This document shows, piece by piece, positions 23,166 to 30,478 of a stretch of DNA of 37,765 nucleotides. Source of the stretch: Opitutaceae bacterium. GTDB taxonomy: Bacteria; Verrucomicrobiota; Verrucomicrobiia; Opitutales; Opitutaceae. Position numbers and translations under genes: made by a program. Location of the stretch: positions 1-37,765 of the forward strand of contig SYDD01000371.1 in the NCBI GenBank assembly GCA_005786775.1, in the 5' to 3' direction. How positions within the stretch are numbered: position 1 is the first letter of the stretch; every line of letters starts with the position of its first letter. The notes beneath the pieces were generated by a model. The model worked only from the letters and a program-made list of their open reading frames with translations. It did not search any database and was not told where the DNA came from.

Positions 23166-24437
23166 TCAGGTTCGGCCCGCGTGCAGGACGTGGCACACGT
23201 TGCTGCCGCCGAAACCACTGCTGTTGTTCAGGGCGACCGTCGGGCGCGCGGCGAGACTTTCCCGGGGCAGATCCAGACCCTCGCAGGCCGGATCCTGCAC
23301 GCGAAGATTGGCGTTGCCGGGGATGAATCCCTCGTCGAGGCACAGCGCGCAAAAGGCCGCCTCCATCACTCCAGAGAGGGAGAGAGGATGTCCGGTGATG
23401 CCCTTGGTGCTGCTGACACGCGGACGCGCCCCGGCCGCGCTGAAAACCGCCCCGAGGGCGATCGCCTCAGAGCGGTCACCGGCGGGCGTGGAGGTGGCGT
23501 GGGCGCTGACGTAGTCCACCGCTGAAGGCCCAAGCCCGGCGTCCGCCAGCGCCCGGCGCATCGCCTGCGCCAAACCAGCCCCCTCCGGGTGCGAGATCGC
23601 CACGTTGTGCCCGTCGGCGGCCTGACCCCAGCCGATGACTTCGGCGTAAACCTTCGCGCCCCGGCGATCGGCGGCCTCGCGGCTTTCCAGCACCAGACAA
23701 ACCGCGCCGCCGGCGGCCACAAAGCCATCCCGGCCGTGATCGAACGGGCGGGAGGCAGATCGCGCATCCGGATTGACCGAGAGAGCGCGCATTCCCGCGA
23801 AGGGCAAAACCGTCTCCGCGTTCACCTCCTCCGCCCCGACCACCAGCATCCGCTCCTGCCGCCCCAGCCTGATCTCGTCGAGTGCGAAGCCCAGCGCATG
23901 GCTCGAGGAGGCGCAGGCGGCGGCGAAGCCCCCGACCGCGCCGCGGATGCCGAAGTGGGCGGCAAGATTGAAGTTCACCGTCCCGGCGATCGAAGCCACC
24001 ACCCCCATCGGGTTGCCTCGCTCACCCCGCACCGCGTGCATATGCGCCAGATGATGGTGCAGCAGGAACGCCGAACCGGCGGAAGCACAGTACAGTCCGG
24101 TCGCGCCATCCACGAGATCCGCCCGCGTGATGCCCGCGTCCTCGATCGCCTGCTCCGCCGCGCACAGCGCGTAGAGTCCGTGGGGCGCCAAGCTCCGCAA
24201 GGTCTCGCGCGCCAGACCGGCGTAGCGCTCGGGAAAGCGCCAATCCCGCCAGCGAGGGGATTCCACCTCGAACCCCTTGACCGTGCCGGCCACCTTGACC
24301 GGAAGATTCGGGTTCCCGAGGAACTGGACGGGGACGATGCCGGACCGCAGTTCGCGGAGACTGAGCGAAACTTCTTTCCGGTCGTTGCCGATGCTGGTGA
24401 TGAAGCCGATGCCGGTGATGGCCGCGCGCCGCTTCAT
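23166..24437 (-). CDS. Beta-ketoacyl-ACP synthase, FabF type (first ketosynthase of the cluster)
   Basis: A 423-residue ketosynthase beginning MKRRAAITGIGFITSIGN. Catalytic residues are all present: Cys175 in GFAAACASSSHALG, His313 in YVSAHATSTPAGD and His350 in STKGITGHPLSLSG, plus the C-terminal NNSSGFGGSN. It catalyses Claisen condensation of malonyl-ACP onto an acyl or aryl thioester. Length and motifs are those of FabF, but its place between two cluster ACP genes and a halogenase marks it as a dedicated enzyme rather than housekeeping FabF. Its ATG overlaps the stop of the first ACP (ATGA, 24434-24437). Confidence 0.93.
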   Translation of the reverse strand: MKRRAAITGIGFITSIGNDRKEVSLSLRELRSGIVPVQFLGNPNLPVKVAGTVKGFEVESPRWRDWRFPERYAGLARETLRSLAPHGLYALCAAEQAIEDAGITRADLVDGATGLYCASAGSAFLLHHHLAHMHAVRGERGNPMGVVASIAGTVNFNLAAHFGIRGAVGGFAAACASSSHALGFALDEIRLGRQERMLVVGAEEVNAETVLPFAGMRALSVNPDARSASRPFDHGRDGFVAAGGAVCLVLESREAADRRGAKVYAEVIGWGQAADGHNVAISHPEGAGLAQAMRRALADAGLGPSAVDYVSAHATSTPAGDRSEAIALGAVFSAAGARPRVSSTKGITGHPLSLSGVMEAAFCALCLDEGFIPGNANLRVQDPACEGLDLPRESLAARPTVALNNSSGFGGSNVCHVLHAGRT

Positions 24438-24811
24438 TCGGGGCGAGGCTCCCGGCTGGCAAGCTTGGCGCGGACGAACTCCCGGAGGTCCGCCACGGAG
24501 CTGACCCCGAGGATTTCGGCGTTCGAGATGCTCACCTCAAAGAGCTCCTCCACAAAGAAGATCATCTCCGTGATCGCGAAGGAATCAAACCCGAGGTCGG
24601 CGACCAGGGCCGATTGATCGGAGATGGGGACGCCCTTCCGGGGCATATGCTCAGCCACGATGGCGAGCACGACCGTGTCCGCAGCCGCCGGATCCCCGGT
24701 CTCGCGCAGGCGACGGAAGGCCTCCCGGACCTCCTCCGGAAAATCACACAGGGGCTCTTTGCGGACCGTATTGCTCGAAGAGGGCTCCGGGAGTGAGGGG
24801 CTTTTTTCCAT
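24434..24811 (-). CDS. Acyl carrier protein (first ACP, with N-terminal extension)
   Basis: 125 residues: an N-terminal extension of about 40 residues rich in Ser/Pro/Glu, then a four-helix ACP. The phosphopantetheine serine lies in DLGFDSFAITEMIFFVEE (Ser77). Paired with the first ketosynthase by a 4-nt overlap. Having two ACPs is normal for aryl polyene clusters, one thought to serve the starter unit and one extension. The ATG at 24811 is 16 nt after the halogenase stop. The extension has no recognisable motif. Confidence 0.87.
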   Translation of the reverse strand: MEKSPSLPEPSSSNTVRKEPLCDFPEEVREAFRRLRETGDPAAADTVVLAIVAEHMPRKGVPISDQSALVADLGFDSFAITEMIFFVEELFEVSISNAEILGVSSVADLREFVRAKLASREPRPE

Positions 24812-24827
24812 ATGACACGAAGGCCCC

Positions 24828-26396
24828 CTAACTTGATTCCACGGAGAGCGTCAAGGGCAGCGTCGGGGCGCGCGTTTCCTTGGCGCGGGAAAACCACGAA
24901 CGCCAACCTTCCCGCAACTCCAGCCGCAGCCAAGAACCCAGGAGGCCCACGACCCGGAAGGGCAATCGGAGGTTGAACTCGTAACTGGTGAACCCGAAGA
25001 ACACCCGGTCATTCCGCTGGCCCCACGTTCCCCGCCTCCGCCGCGACTCGGCAATGGCCGCGAAACGGCGGTTGTAGCAGGACATCAGTCGGAAAGCCCA
25101 CGCGGACCGCGGATGGGTGAAAGGCGGATGCTCCAGCGATTGCTCCCCACGCAGGAACGCCGGCGCCACCATCCCCAAGTAATACAGTCCCAGATCAAGC
25201 CGGAAGGCCAGCGTCATCAACTCCTGATCACCCATGTAGAAATACTTGTCCCGGTAAACAGCGTCGAACCACCGCTGGTAGCTCAGCGCGAACTCCGCGT
25301 TGTGCCGGCTTACCCGGGGGGGAACCGGACGGCCCCGCAAGCCATCGCGAATCAGGGCGGCGGCCGCGGTCGCGGAGTACGCGACAAAGTCCATCCCCGG
25401 CGAATAGAAGGGATCCATGAAGCCAGCTGCGTCACCCACCAGAACCGCGCCGTCGGTCGCGAAAGTCGAACTGCTGTAGGCCAGGTTGCGGCGGAAATGC
25501 ACGTCGCCTTCGCGCCAGTGCGCTTCCGCGAGCATCTCCCTTGCCGCGGGGTGCTGGTCGAGCATCGCCTTCAGCCGGGATCCCAGCGAGGGCCCCGGGG
25601 GCAGCTCCGTGATCCGCTGGTCATAGACCACGCCGACGCTGACATCCCCTCCCTTGAGCGGGATGAACCAAGCCCACCACCCGAGACCCGCGATATGATT
25701 GGTGGCGGTGGAGCGCAAACCTTTCACCTTGCCCATCCACGCCGGATATCGCGCACCCAATTCCTGACCATCCAATGACTTGACGCCTGACCACCGGCTC
25801 CAGCAAGCGGCAGTGGGGTGGGCCCGATTCTGCACCAGCCAACCCTCCTGCCGCGCCAGCAGGGCCGCACTCCCGGAAGCATCCACCACCCACCGGGCGT
25901 GGGCCACCTTGGGCATCGCGTCCGCGCCCTCCCAACTCACGGTTTGCCTTCCGCCCTCGACCAACTGGACGCGACGGATCCGCACGGACCGCCGCGCCAC
26001 CGCACCTTCGCCCACCACTTTGGCTAGGAGGTGCTCGTCGAGAACCGAACGGTCCACCTGGTAGCCCGGGAGACGCACATTGTAGCGCGGCCCCGTCTCG
26101 CTGCACTGGTCGATCGACCGGGCACGCTCATTGGTGAACCAGAAACGCATTCCCTGCTTGGGAAGGTGGCTCTCCAGCAGGTGCCCGGTGAGACCAAGTA
26201 CTCGCCCCAGGAAGAACGCGCTGATCTCTACCGTGGATTCGCCAACCCGGCGTGAAAAACGGGCGGAGCGCTCCAGGATCAGGATGCGAAGCCCCGGGTC
26301 GCGTCGCAGAAGCAGGGAGGCGGTGGCTGCCCCTGCCAGGGAGCCGCCGATCACTATCACATCCCACTTTTCATCCGGACTGGTCGCAGTCTCCAT
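24828..26396 (-). CDS. Flavin-dependent halogenase
   Basis: A 522-residue flavoprotein with the FAD-binding loop IGGSLAGAATA (16-26) and GESTVE (52-57). A lysine at position 80 (LPKQGMRFWF) lies where the catalytic Lys79 of PrnA falls. The halogenase signature WxWxIP is W241-A-W-F-I-P246. The second FAD segment is GDAAGFMDPFYSPG (321-334), which also spells the FxxPxxSxG pattern of halogenases. Such enzymes use FADH2, oxygen and chloride or bromide to make HOX, which attacks an activated arene. Xanthomonadins are brominated aryl polyenes, so this enzyme plausibly halogenates the hydroxyphenyl head group. It heads the 12-gene block. I chose ATG 26396 over GTG 26402. A flavin reductase is not encoded nearby. 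Confidence 0.85.
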   Translation of the reverse strand: METATSPDEKWDVIVIGGSLAGAATASLLLRRDPGLRILILERSARFSRRVGESTVEISAFFLGRVLGLTGHLLESHLPKQGMRFWFTNERARSIDQCSETGPRYNVRLPGYQVDRSVLDEHLLAKVVGEGAVARRSVRIRRVQLVEGGRQTVSWEGADAMPKVAHARWVVDASGSAALLARQEGWLVQNRAHPTAACWSRWSGVKSLDGQELGARYPAWMGKVKGLRSTATNHIAGLGWWAWFIPLKGGDVSVGVVYDQRITELPPGPSLGSRLKAMLDQHPAAREMLAEAHWREGDVHFRRNLAYSSSTFATDGAVLVGDAAGFMDPFYSPGMDFVAYSATAAAALIRDGLRGRPVPPRVSRHNAEFALSYQRWFDAVYRDKYFYMGDQELMTLAFRLDLGLYYLGMVAPAFLRGEQSLEHPPFTHPRSAWAFRLMSCYNRRFAAIAESRRRRGTWGQRNDRVFFGFTSYEFNLRLPFRVVGLLGSWLRLELREGWRSWFSRAKETRAPTLPLTLSVESS

Positions 26397-26434
26397 AGTC
26401 ACTCAGTACGTTCAGCGGACACGAACTTTCCTCC
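26397..26434 (-). promoter_or_regulatory. Possible seven-codon leader ORF before the halogenase
   Basis: On the minus strand a perfect GGAGG (26434-26430) stands 7 nt before a GTG (26422) that opens a seven-codon frame (MSAERTE) ending at TGA 26401-26399. This stop overlaps GTG 26402 and lies 2 nt before the halogenase ATG 26396, which itself lacks a close Shine-Dalgarno. The arrangement fits translational coupling from a mini-ORF into the first gene of the block. Confidence 0.35.
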
Positions 26435-26686
26435 GACAAAATTGCCGGGCGGCAGGGAAGGATGATTGGATGACATGCAGCAGGGTTGTTACCGCAGATC
26501 CGCAAGATTTCCGGCCGGCAATCGGAGAGGAATGCCCACGGGGATCAGCCGGCCATCAGGAACAGAAAGGCGGGACGGGGAAGTGACTGCCAAACCAGAC
26601 TGGAGGCAGGGGAACGAACCGGGGGTGAGCGGGTGCGGGAGGACTTGGCCTGGCCGGAGTTGGCGATCCGTAAACTTCTTCGCAAA

Positions 26687-27106
26687 TCAGGGCGCGGCAG
26701 CGCCCGTCCGGCTGAGGATCTTCGAGATATCAGCCTTGATGTAATTCAGCCAGCCTTTCGGCTGTTCAGGCTTCTGACGAACGCCGGCCTTGTCGATCTT
26801 CCAACCCACGCAGAATAGGTCGATCTTCGCGGCGGAATAGACGATCGTCAGCGTCGCCTCATTGCCGCGGTGCTTCAGGTAGCCCACCACGCGGTCCGGG
26901 CCCTTCGAGACGACCTCCCACTGCCTGCCAACCAAAGCCCTGACGACCACGTCCTGTACTTCCGCCTCGGATCTCGTTCCCGGGACAGAAATCGAACCTG
27001 CCGCCTCACCCAGTTCAGTGGCGGCAGCGGCGTGGAGACCGGCGGGGAGGACCCATAGCGCCACGAGGGCGCCGAAGAGGCGAAGCGCGGGGAGTGAAGG
27101 GATCAT
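26687..27106 (-). CDS. Small secreted protein of unknown function
   Basis: 139 residues with a clear signal peptide (LRLFGALVALWVLPAGLHAAAA, cut near residue 27) and a compact mature domain: a helix (EAEVQDVVVRALVGRQWEVV), strands (DRVVGYLKHRGNEATLTIVYSAAKIDLFCVGWKID) and a C-terminal helix (GWLNYIKADISKILSRT). One Cys occurs, and there is no lipobox or catalytic signature. I do not recognise the family. It lies upstream of the halogenase-led block in the same direction, 290 nt away, so co-transcription is possible but not shown. The ATG at 27106 fits the signal peptide; the open frame upstream of it is not protein-like. Confidence 0.7.
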   Translation of the reverse strand: MIPSLPALRLFGALVALWVLPAGLHAAAATELGEAAGSISVPGTRSEAEVQDVVVRALVGRQWEVVSKGPDRVVGYLKHRGNEATLTIVYSAAKIDLFCVGWKIDKAGVRQKPEQPKGWLNYIKADISKILSRTGAAAP

Positions 27107-27643
27107 TCCGTAGGCAACAAAATCAAAGGTTCGGATGGCAAGCCGTTTTCCCATGGCCACCCGCCAGTTGAGCGCCGCTTCCCGCCCGCTCCCGTGGTCG
27201 CGCAGGATCAACGCCGCCCGGCGGGGTGTCTTTGCCCCCGGGACCAATCCGGCGCTTCGGCGCCAGCGCAAATTCGCCACGATGGGCGCATCGGTCTGGA
27301 CGACGGCAAGTTGCCTCGCGGGGCAGCGTCGGCTCGCGCGCGCCCACCCTCGCCGCGCCAACCGCCCCTGGGCTCGCGGAGGAAAAAAACCGGAACGACC
27401 CGTCACACCACCCAACGGAGTTCGAGCCACGGGAGCTCTCGAACTGGCCACCCTTGATCGCGATACATCCTCTGCGCCACCTCGAGAGGGATGAGGTGCT
27501 GAATCGCGCCTCTTCACCCCGGGCACCCCTTGGCAGCCCGAGCCACGGCCGGACCAAGCCACGCCCGGAGACCGGGCGGCCAGCCCGGCGGGAAAAGCGG
27601 CCGGGGGCCATGGCCCGGCATGGCACTGCCGCCAAGCGTCTGC
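27107..27643. other. Intergenic region, 537 nt, no convincing gene
   Basis: Several frames are open here because of the base bias, including a 119-codon ATG frame on the plus strand (27135-27494). Its translation is Arg/Ala/Pro-rich without secondary-structure logic (MASRFPMATRQLSAASRPLP...). On the minus strand the frame of the secreted protein also stays open upstream of its ATG. The region may hold a dispersed non-coding repeat, which only a genome comparison could show. Confidence 0.5.
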
Positions 27644-28108
27644 TCAGGGCACCGCCATCGTCACCCGGGCCTGGCCGCCGCCGTGCAGCACCCGCACGCG
27701 GTCGCCGTCCATAAAGAGCCCCGTGGAGGCCTCCTGCACGACGGTGACGGTGCTGCCATCCTCCAGCCGCACGGTGATCTCCTGCGCCCGCTGGCGCGTC
27801 GCCGCCTCCTCCACCGCCTGACCGGCCACCGCACCGGCCACGGCCGCCGAGGCCTGCACCAGCGCACCGCCCACGCCCCGGCCCCCGCTGCCCGCGGCCG
27901 CCCCCACCATCCCGCCCCCGAGGGTCCCGAGGCCGGTGCGCCGGCCCTCGATGTTCACCTCGCGCACACTGGTGACGACCCCGAGGTCGCTGCGCTGCAG
28001 GACGTTCGCCTGTCCCGCGGGCACCACCCGGCGCGAGGAGGGCAAAGTGCAGCCCGCCAGCAGCAAACCAGCGAGGATCAGGATGAGCGGCGGAACGGCG
28101 GTTTTCAT
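27644..28108 (-). CDS. Glycine-zipper outer-membrane lipoprotein (SlyB-like)
   Basis: 154 residues: a lipoprotein signal peptide (MKTAVPPLILILAGLLLAGC, lipobox LAGC), then a region with Gly every fourth residue or denser (TGLGTLGGGMVGAAAGSGGRGVGGALV) typical of the glycine-zipper 2TM domain. A C-terminal strand region follows (ITVRLEDGSTVTVVQE...DRVRVL). SlyB/PcP-type lipoproteins sit in the outer membrane and help keep its integrity. The ATG at 28108 is set by the signal peptide. It lies 53 nt after the P-type ATPase stop and is probably transcribed with it. Confidence 0.85.
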   Translation of the reverse strand: MKTAVPPLILILAGLLLAGCTLPSSRRVVPAGQANVLQRSDLGVVTSVREVNIEGRRTGLGTLGGGMVGAAAGSGGRGVGGALVQASAAVAGAVAGQAVEEAATRQRAQEITVRLEDGSTVTVVQEASTGLFMDGDRVRVLHGGGQARVTMAVP

Positions 28109-28161
28109 CAGCGAGGGAAATGGCGGGACCAGGGGCGGGGACGCGGACGGAAGGGCCAAAG

Positions 28162-30396
28162 TTACCCCGCCCGGCCGAACAGCAACCGCAGGGAATTGAG
28201 GCAGACCACGAGGGTGCTACCCTCGTGGGCCGCGACGCCGATCGACAGCGGGACCACGCCGACGGTCGTGGCCAAGACCATCACGAGGACCACCCCGAGG
28301 GAAATGGCTAGGTTCTGGCGAATGATCGCGCGCGCCCGACGGCTCAGCCGGGCGGCCGCGAGGAAATTGTCGATGCGGTCGTGCATCAGGATCACCTCCG
28401 CCTGCTCGAGGGCCGCGTCGCTGCCGCGCGCCCCCATCGCCACGCTGACGTCCGCGGCCGCGAGGCTGGGCGCATCATTGACCCCGTCCCCGACCATCGC
28501 GACCACGCGGCCCTCGGCGCGCAGCGCCTGGATCGCGGCCACCTTGTCCTCCGGGCTGAGCCCCGCCCGCACCTCGGAAACCCCAAGCTCCCGCGCCACC
28601 GCCTCGGCGGCGTGACGGCGGTCCCCGGTCAGCATCACCGTGCGGATGCCGGCGCGGCTGAGTTCCTCCAGCACGCGGCGGGATTCCGCGCGGATCTGGT
28701 CGCGCAGCAGGATGCGGCCGACGAGGTCGCGGCCGAGGACCCAGACCTCGCTGAGGTCCGCGTCGGCGGGCGGGAGCTGCCGGGCCCACGCGGCCAGCGG
28801 GCCGGCCTCGAGCAACTCGCGGCGCCCGAGCAGCAGCGTCGTTTCCCCCACCCTGCCCTGGACGCCCTGGCCGGTAAGGGACCGGAAGTCGTCCACGGGC
28901 AGCTCGCGGACACCGTGGGCCTGGGCATGGCGGACGATCGCCCGCGCGATCGGATGCTGGGACTTCGCCTCGAGCGCATAGGCCAGCTCCAGCACCTCGC
29001 GTTCGCGGCCCGGCGGGAAGCTCTCGCAGCCGGCCACGGCGAGCTCCCCCGTCGTCAGCGTCCCCGTCTTGTCGAGGGCCACGGCATCGACATCGGCCAA
29101 CCGCTCGATGGCCGCGCCGCCCCGGAAGAGCACGCCGTGGCGGGCGCCCCAAGCGATGGACGCGAGGATGGCGGAGGGGATCGAGAGCACGAGGGCGCAG
29201 GGGCTGGCGACCACCATCAGGGTCATCGCGCGGTAGAAGGCAGACCGCGTCTCACCTTCCTGAGCGAACGCAGGCAGGCCGAAGCCGAGCCACCAGACGA
29301 GGAACATCAGCGCGGAGCCGCCAATAACGAGGTAGGTGTAGCCGGTGCCGAAACGATCCGTGAGGCGCTCGCTGGGGGCCTTCAGCTTCTGGGCAGTCTG
29401 GATGAGCCGAATGATGCGCTGGAGCGTACTCTCGGCCGGGAGCCGGGTGACGTCGAAGTCCACCTGGCCCCAGAGATTGAGCGTGCCGCTGTAGACGGGA
29501 TCGCCCGGGGCCTTCGGGACGGGGTTGGCCTCGCCGGTGAGGGCGGACTCGTCGCTGGCGCTGCGGCCCGCGACCACGCTGCCGTCCGCCGCGAAGGCCT
29601 GTCCCGGGCGCACGCGCAGCCGCTGGCCGGGGCGCACCGCCTCAACGGCGACCTCGCGTTCCCGGCCGTCGGCGTCGAGCAGCGTGGCCTGTTTCGGGGC
29701 GGACTTCAGCAACGAGCCGACCTCGCGCTGGGTCCGGTGCAGGGCGTAACCCTCCATCGCGCCGGAGGCGGAGAAGAGGAACAGTAGCAGCACCGCCTCG
29801 CCCCAGGCACCGATGAGGACCGCACCGGTCGCGACCGCGAGCATCAGGAAATGGATGTCGATCGCGCGTTTCCGGAGGCTGGCCCACGTGTCGATCGCGG
29901 CGTCCCAGGCCCCGGCGGCGAGGGCGAGCAGGAAGAGGCCCCGCGCGAGCCAAGGCCATTCCGGGAGAAAGTGCCCGGCGGCGGAGGCGGCGAGGCCGGC
30001 GGCGCCGCAGAGCGTGGCGAGCAGAGCGAGGAACTTCCACTCCTGCTCCTCCGGCGCGGCCTCGGCCCGGATCTCCGGCCACTCCATCTCGCGCCACAGC
30101 CAGAGTTTCTCCGCGGTGGATCCAGCGAGGCGGCCGAGCTCGGTCATCCCGCCCTCGCGGCGAAGGCGAAACCCAGCGGGGGTCGCGGCCGGGTTCTCCG
30201 TGCTGCGGGTCGTGACGGCGGCGATCGCGGCCGCGAGCCGTTCCTCGAGGCCCGGCACCGGCGCGCGCCCCCAGGTGGCGACCGAAACGCGGCGCGAGAC
30301 GGGGTCGATCCGCACCGCGTTGACCCCCTGTTCCTCGTTGAGGAAGCGGGCCAGCCCGGCGATCCAGTCCTCCCCTGCGCCTGCTTGCTCGCTCAT
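28162..30396 (-). CDS. P1B-4-type heavy-metal-translocating ATPase
   Basis: A 744-residue metal pump with actuator TGE (SDESALTGEANP, near 282-292), the intramembrane SPC motif in VVASPCALVLS (398-400), phosphorylation DKTGTLT (Asp442), HP motif SQHPIARAI, GDGVNDAPSL and a last-helix HEGSTLVVCLNSLRLL. SPC plus HEG[GST] marks the P1B-4 group (CoaT/PfeT/CtpD-like), exporters of Co, Fe(II), Zn or Cd. The N-terminal ~110 residues (WIAGLARFLNEEQGVNAVRIDPVSRRVSVAT) have an HMA-like fold pattern but no CxxC, so this domain would not bind metal in the usual way. ATG at 30396. It is divergent from the dinG-like gene by 82 nt. Confidence 0.93.
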   Translation of the reverse strand: MSEQAGAGEDWIAGLARFLNEEQGVNAVRIDPVSRRVSVATWGRAPVPGLEERLAAAIAAVTTRSTENPAATPAGFRLRREGGMTELGRLAGSTAEKLWLWREMEWPEIRAEAAPEEQEWKFLALLATLCGAAGLAASAAGHFLPEWPWLARGLFLLALAAGAWDAAIDTWASLRKRAIDIHFLMLAVATGAVLIGAWGEAVLLLFLFSASGAMEGYALHRTQREVGSLLKSAPKQATLLDADGREREVAVEAVRPGQRLRVRPGQAFAADGSVVAGRSASDESALTGEANPVPKAPGDPVYSGTLNLWGQVDFDVTRLPAESTLQRIIRLIQTAQKLKAPSERLTDRFGTGYTYLVIGGSALMFLVWWLGFGLPAFAQEGETRSAFYRAMTLMVVASPCALVLSIPSAILASIAWGARHGVLFRGGAAIERLADVDAVALDKTGTLTTGELAVAGCESFPPGREREVLELAYALEAKSQHPIARAIVRHAQAHGVRELPVDDFRSLTGQGVQGRVGETTLLLGRRELLEAGPLAAWARQLPPADADLSEVWVLGRDLVGRILLRDQIRAESRRVLEELSRAGIRTVMLTGDRRHAAEAVARELGVSEVRAGLSPEDKVAAIQALRAEGRVVAMVGDGVNDAPSLAAADVSVAMGARGSDAALEQAEVILMHDRIDNFLAAARLSRRARAIIRQNLAISLGVVLVMVLATTVGVVPLSIGVAAHEGSTLVVCLNSLRLLFGRAG

Positions 30397-30478
30397 CGTG
30401 GCACGGTGCGGCGGCGGGGAGCGGGCGGCAATTTCAATTGCGGGCGGCGGCGGGCCGGGGCTTCCTTGCCGACCCGCG

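Noticed and set aside
24828..26396. FAD enzyme as a geranylgeranyl reductase or plain monooxygenase
   Set aside because: The WxWxIP and FxxPxxSxG halogenase motifs and a lysine at position 80 favour a halogenase.
27135..27494. 119-codon ATG-started plus-strand ORF as a real small gene
   Set aside because: Arg/Ala/Pro-rich, no ribosome site, and no hydrophobic or helical pattern; overlapping frames on both strands are equally open.
28381..29787. 468-codon plus-strand frame inside the P-type ATPase gene
   Set aside because: Antisense shadow; the minus strand carries all P-type ATPase motifs.
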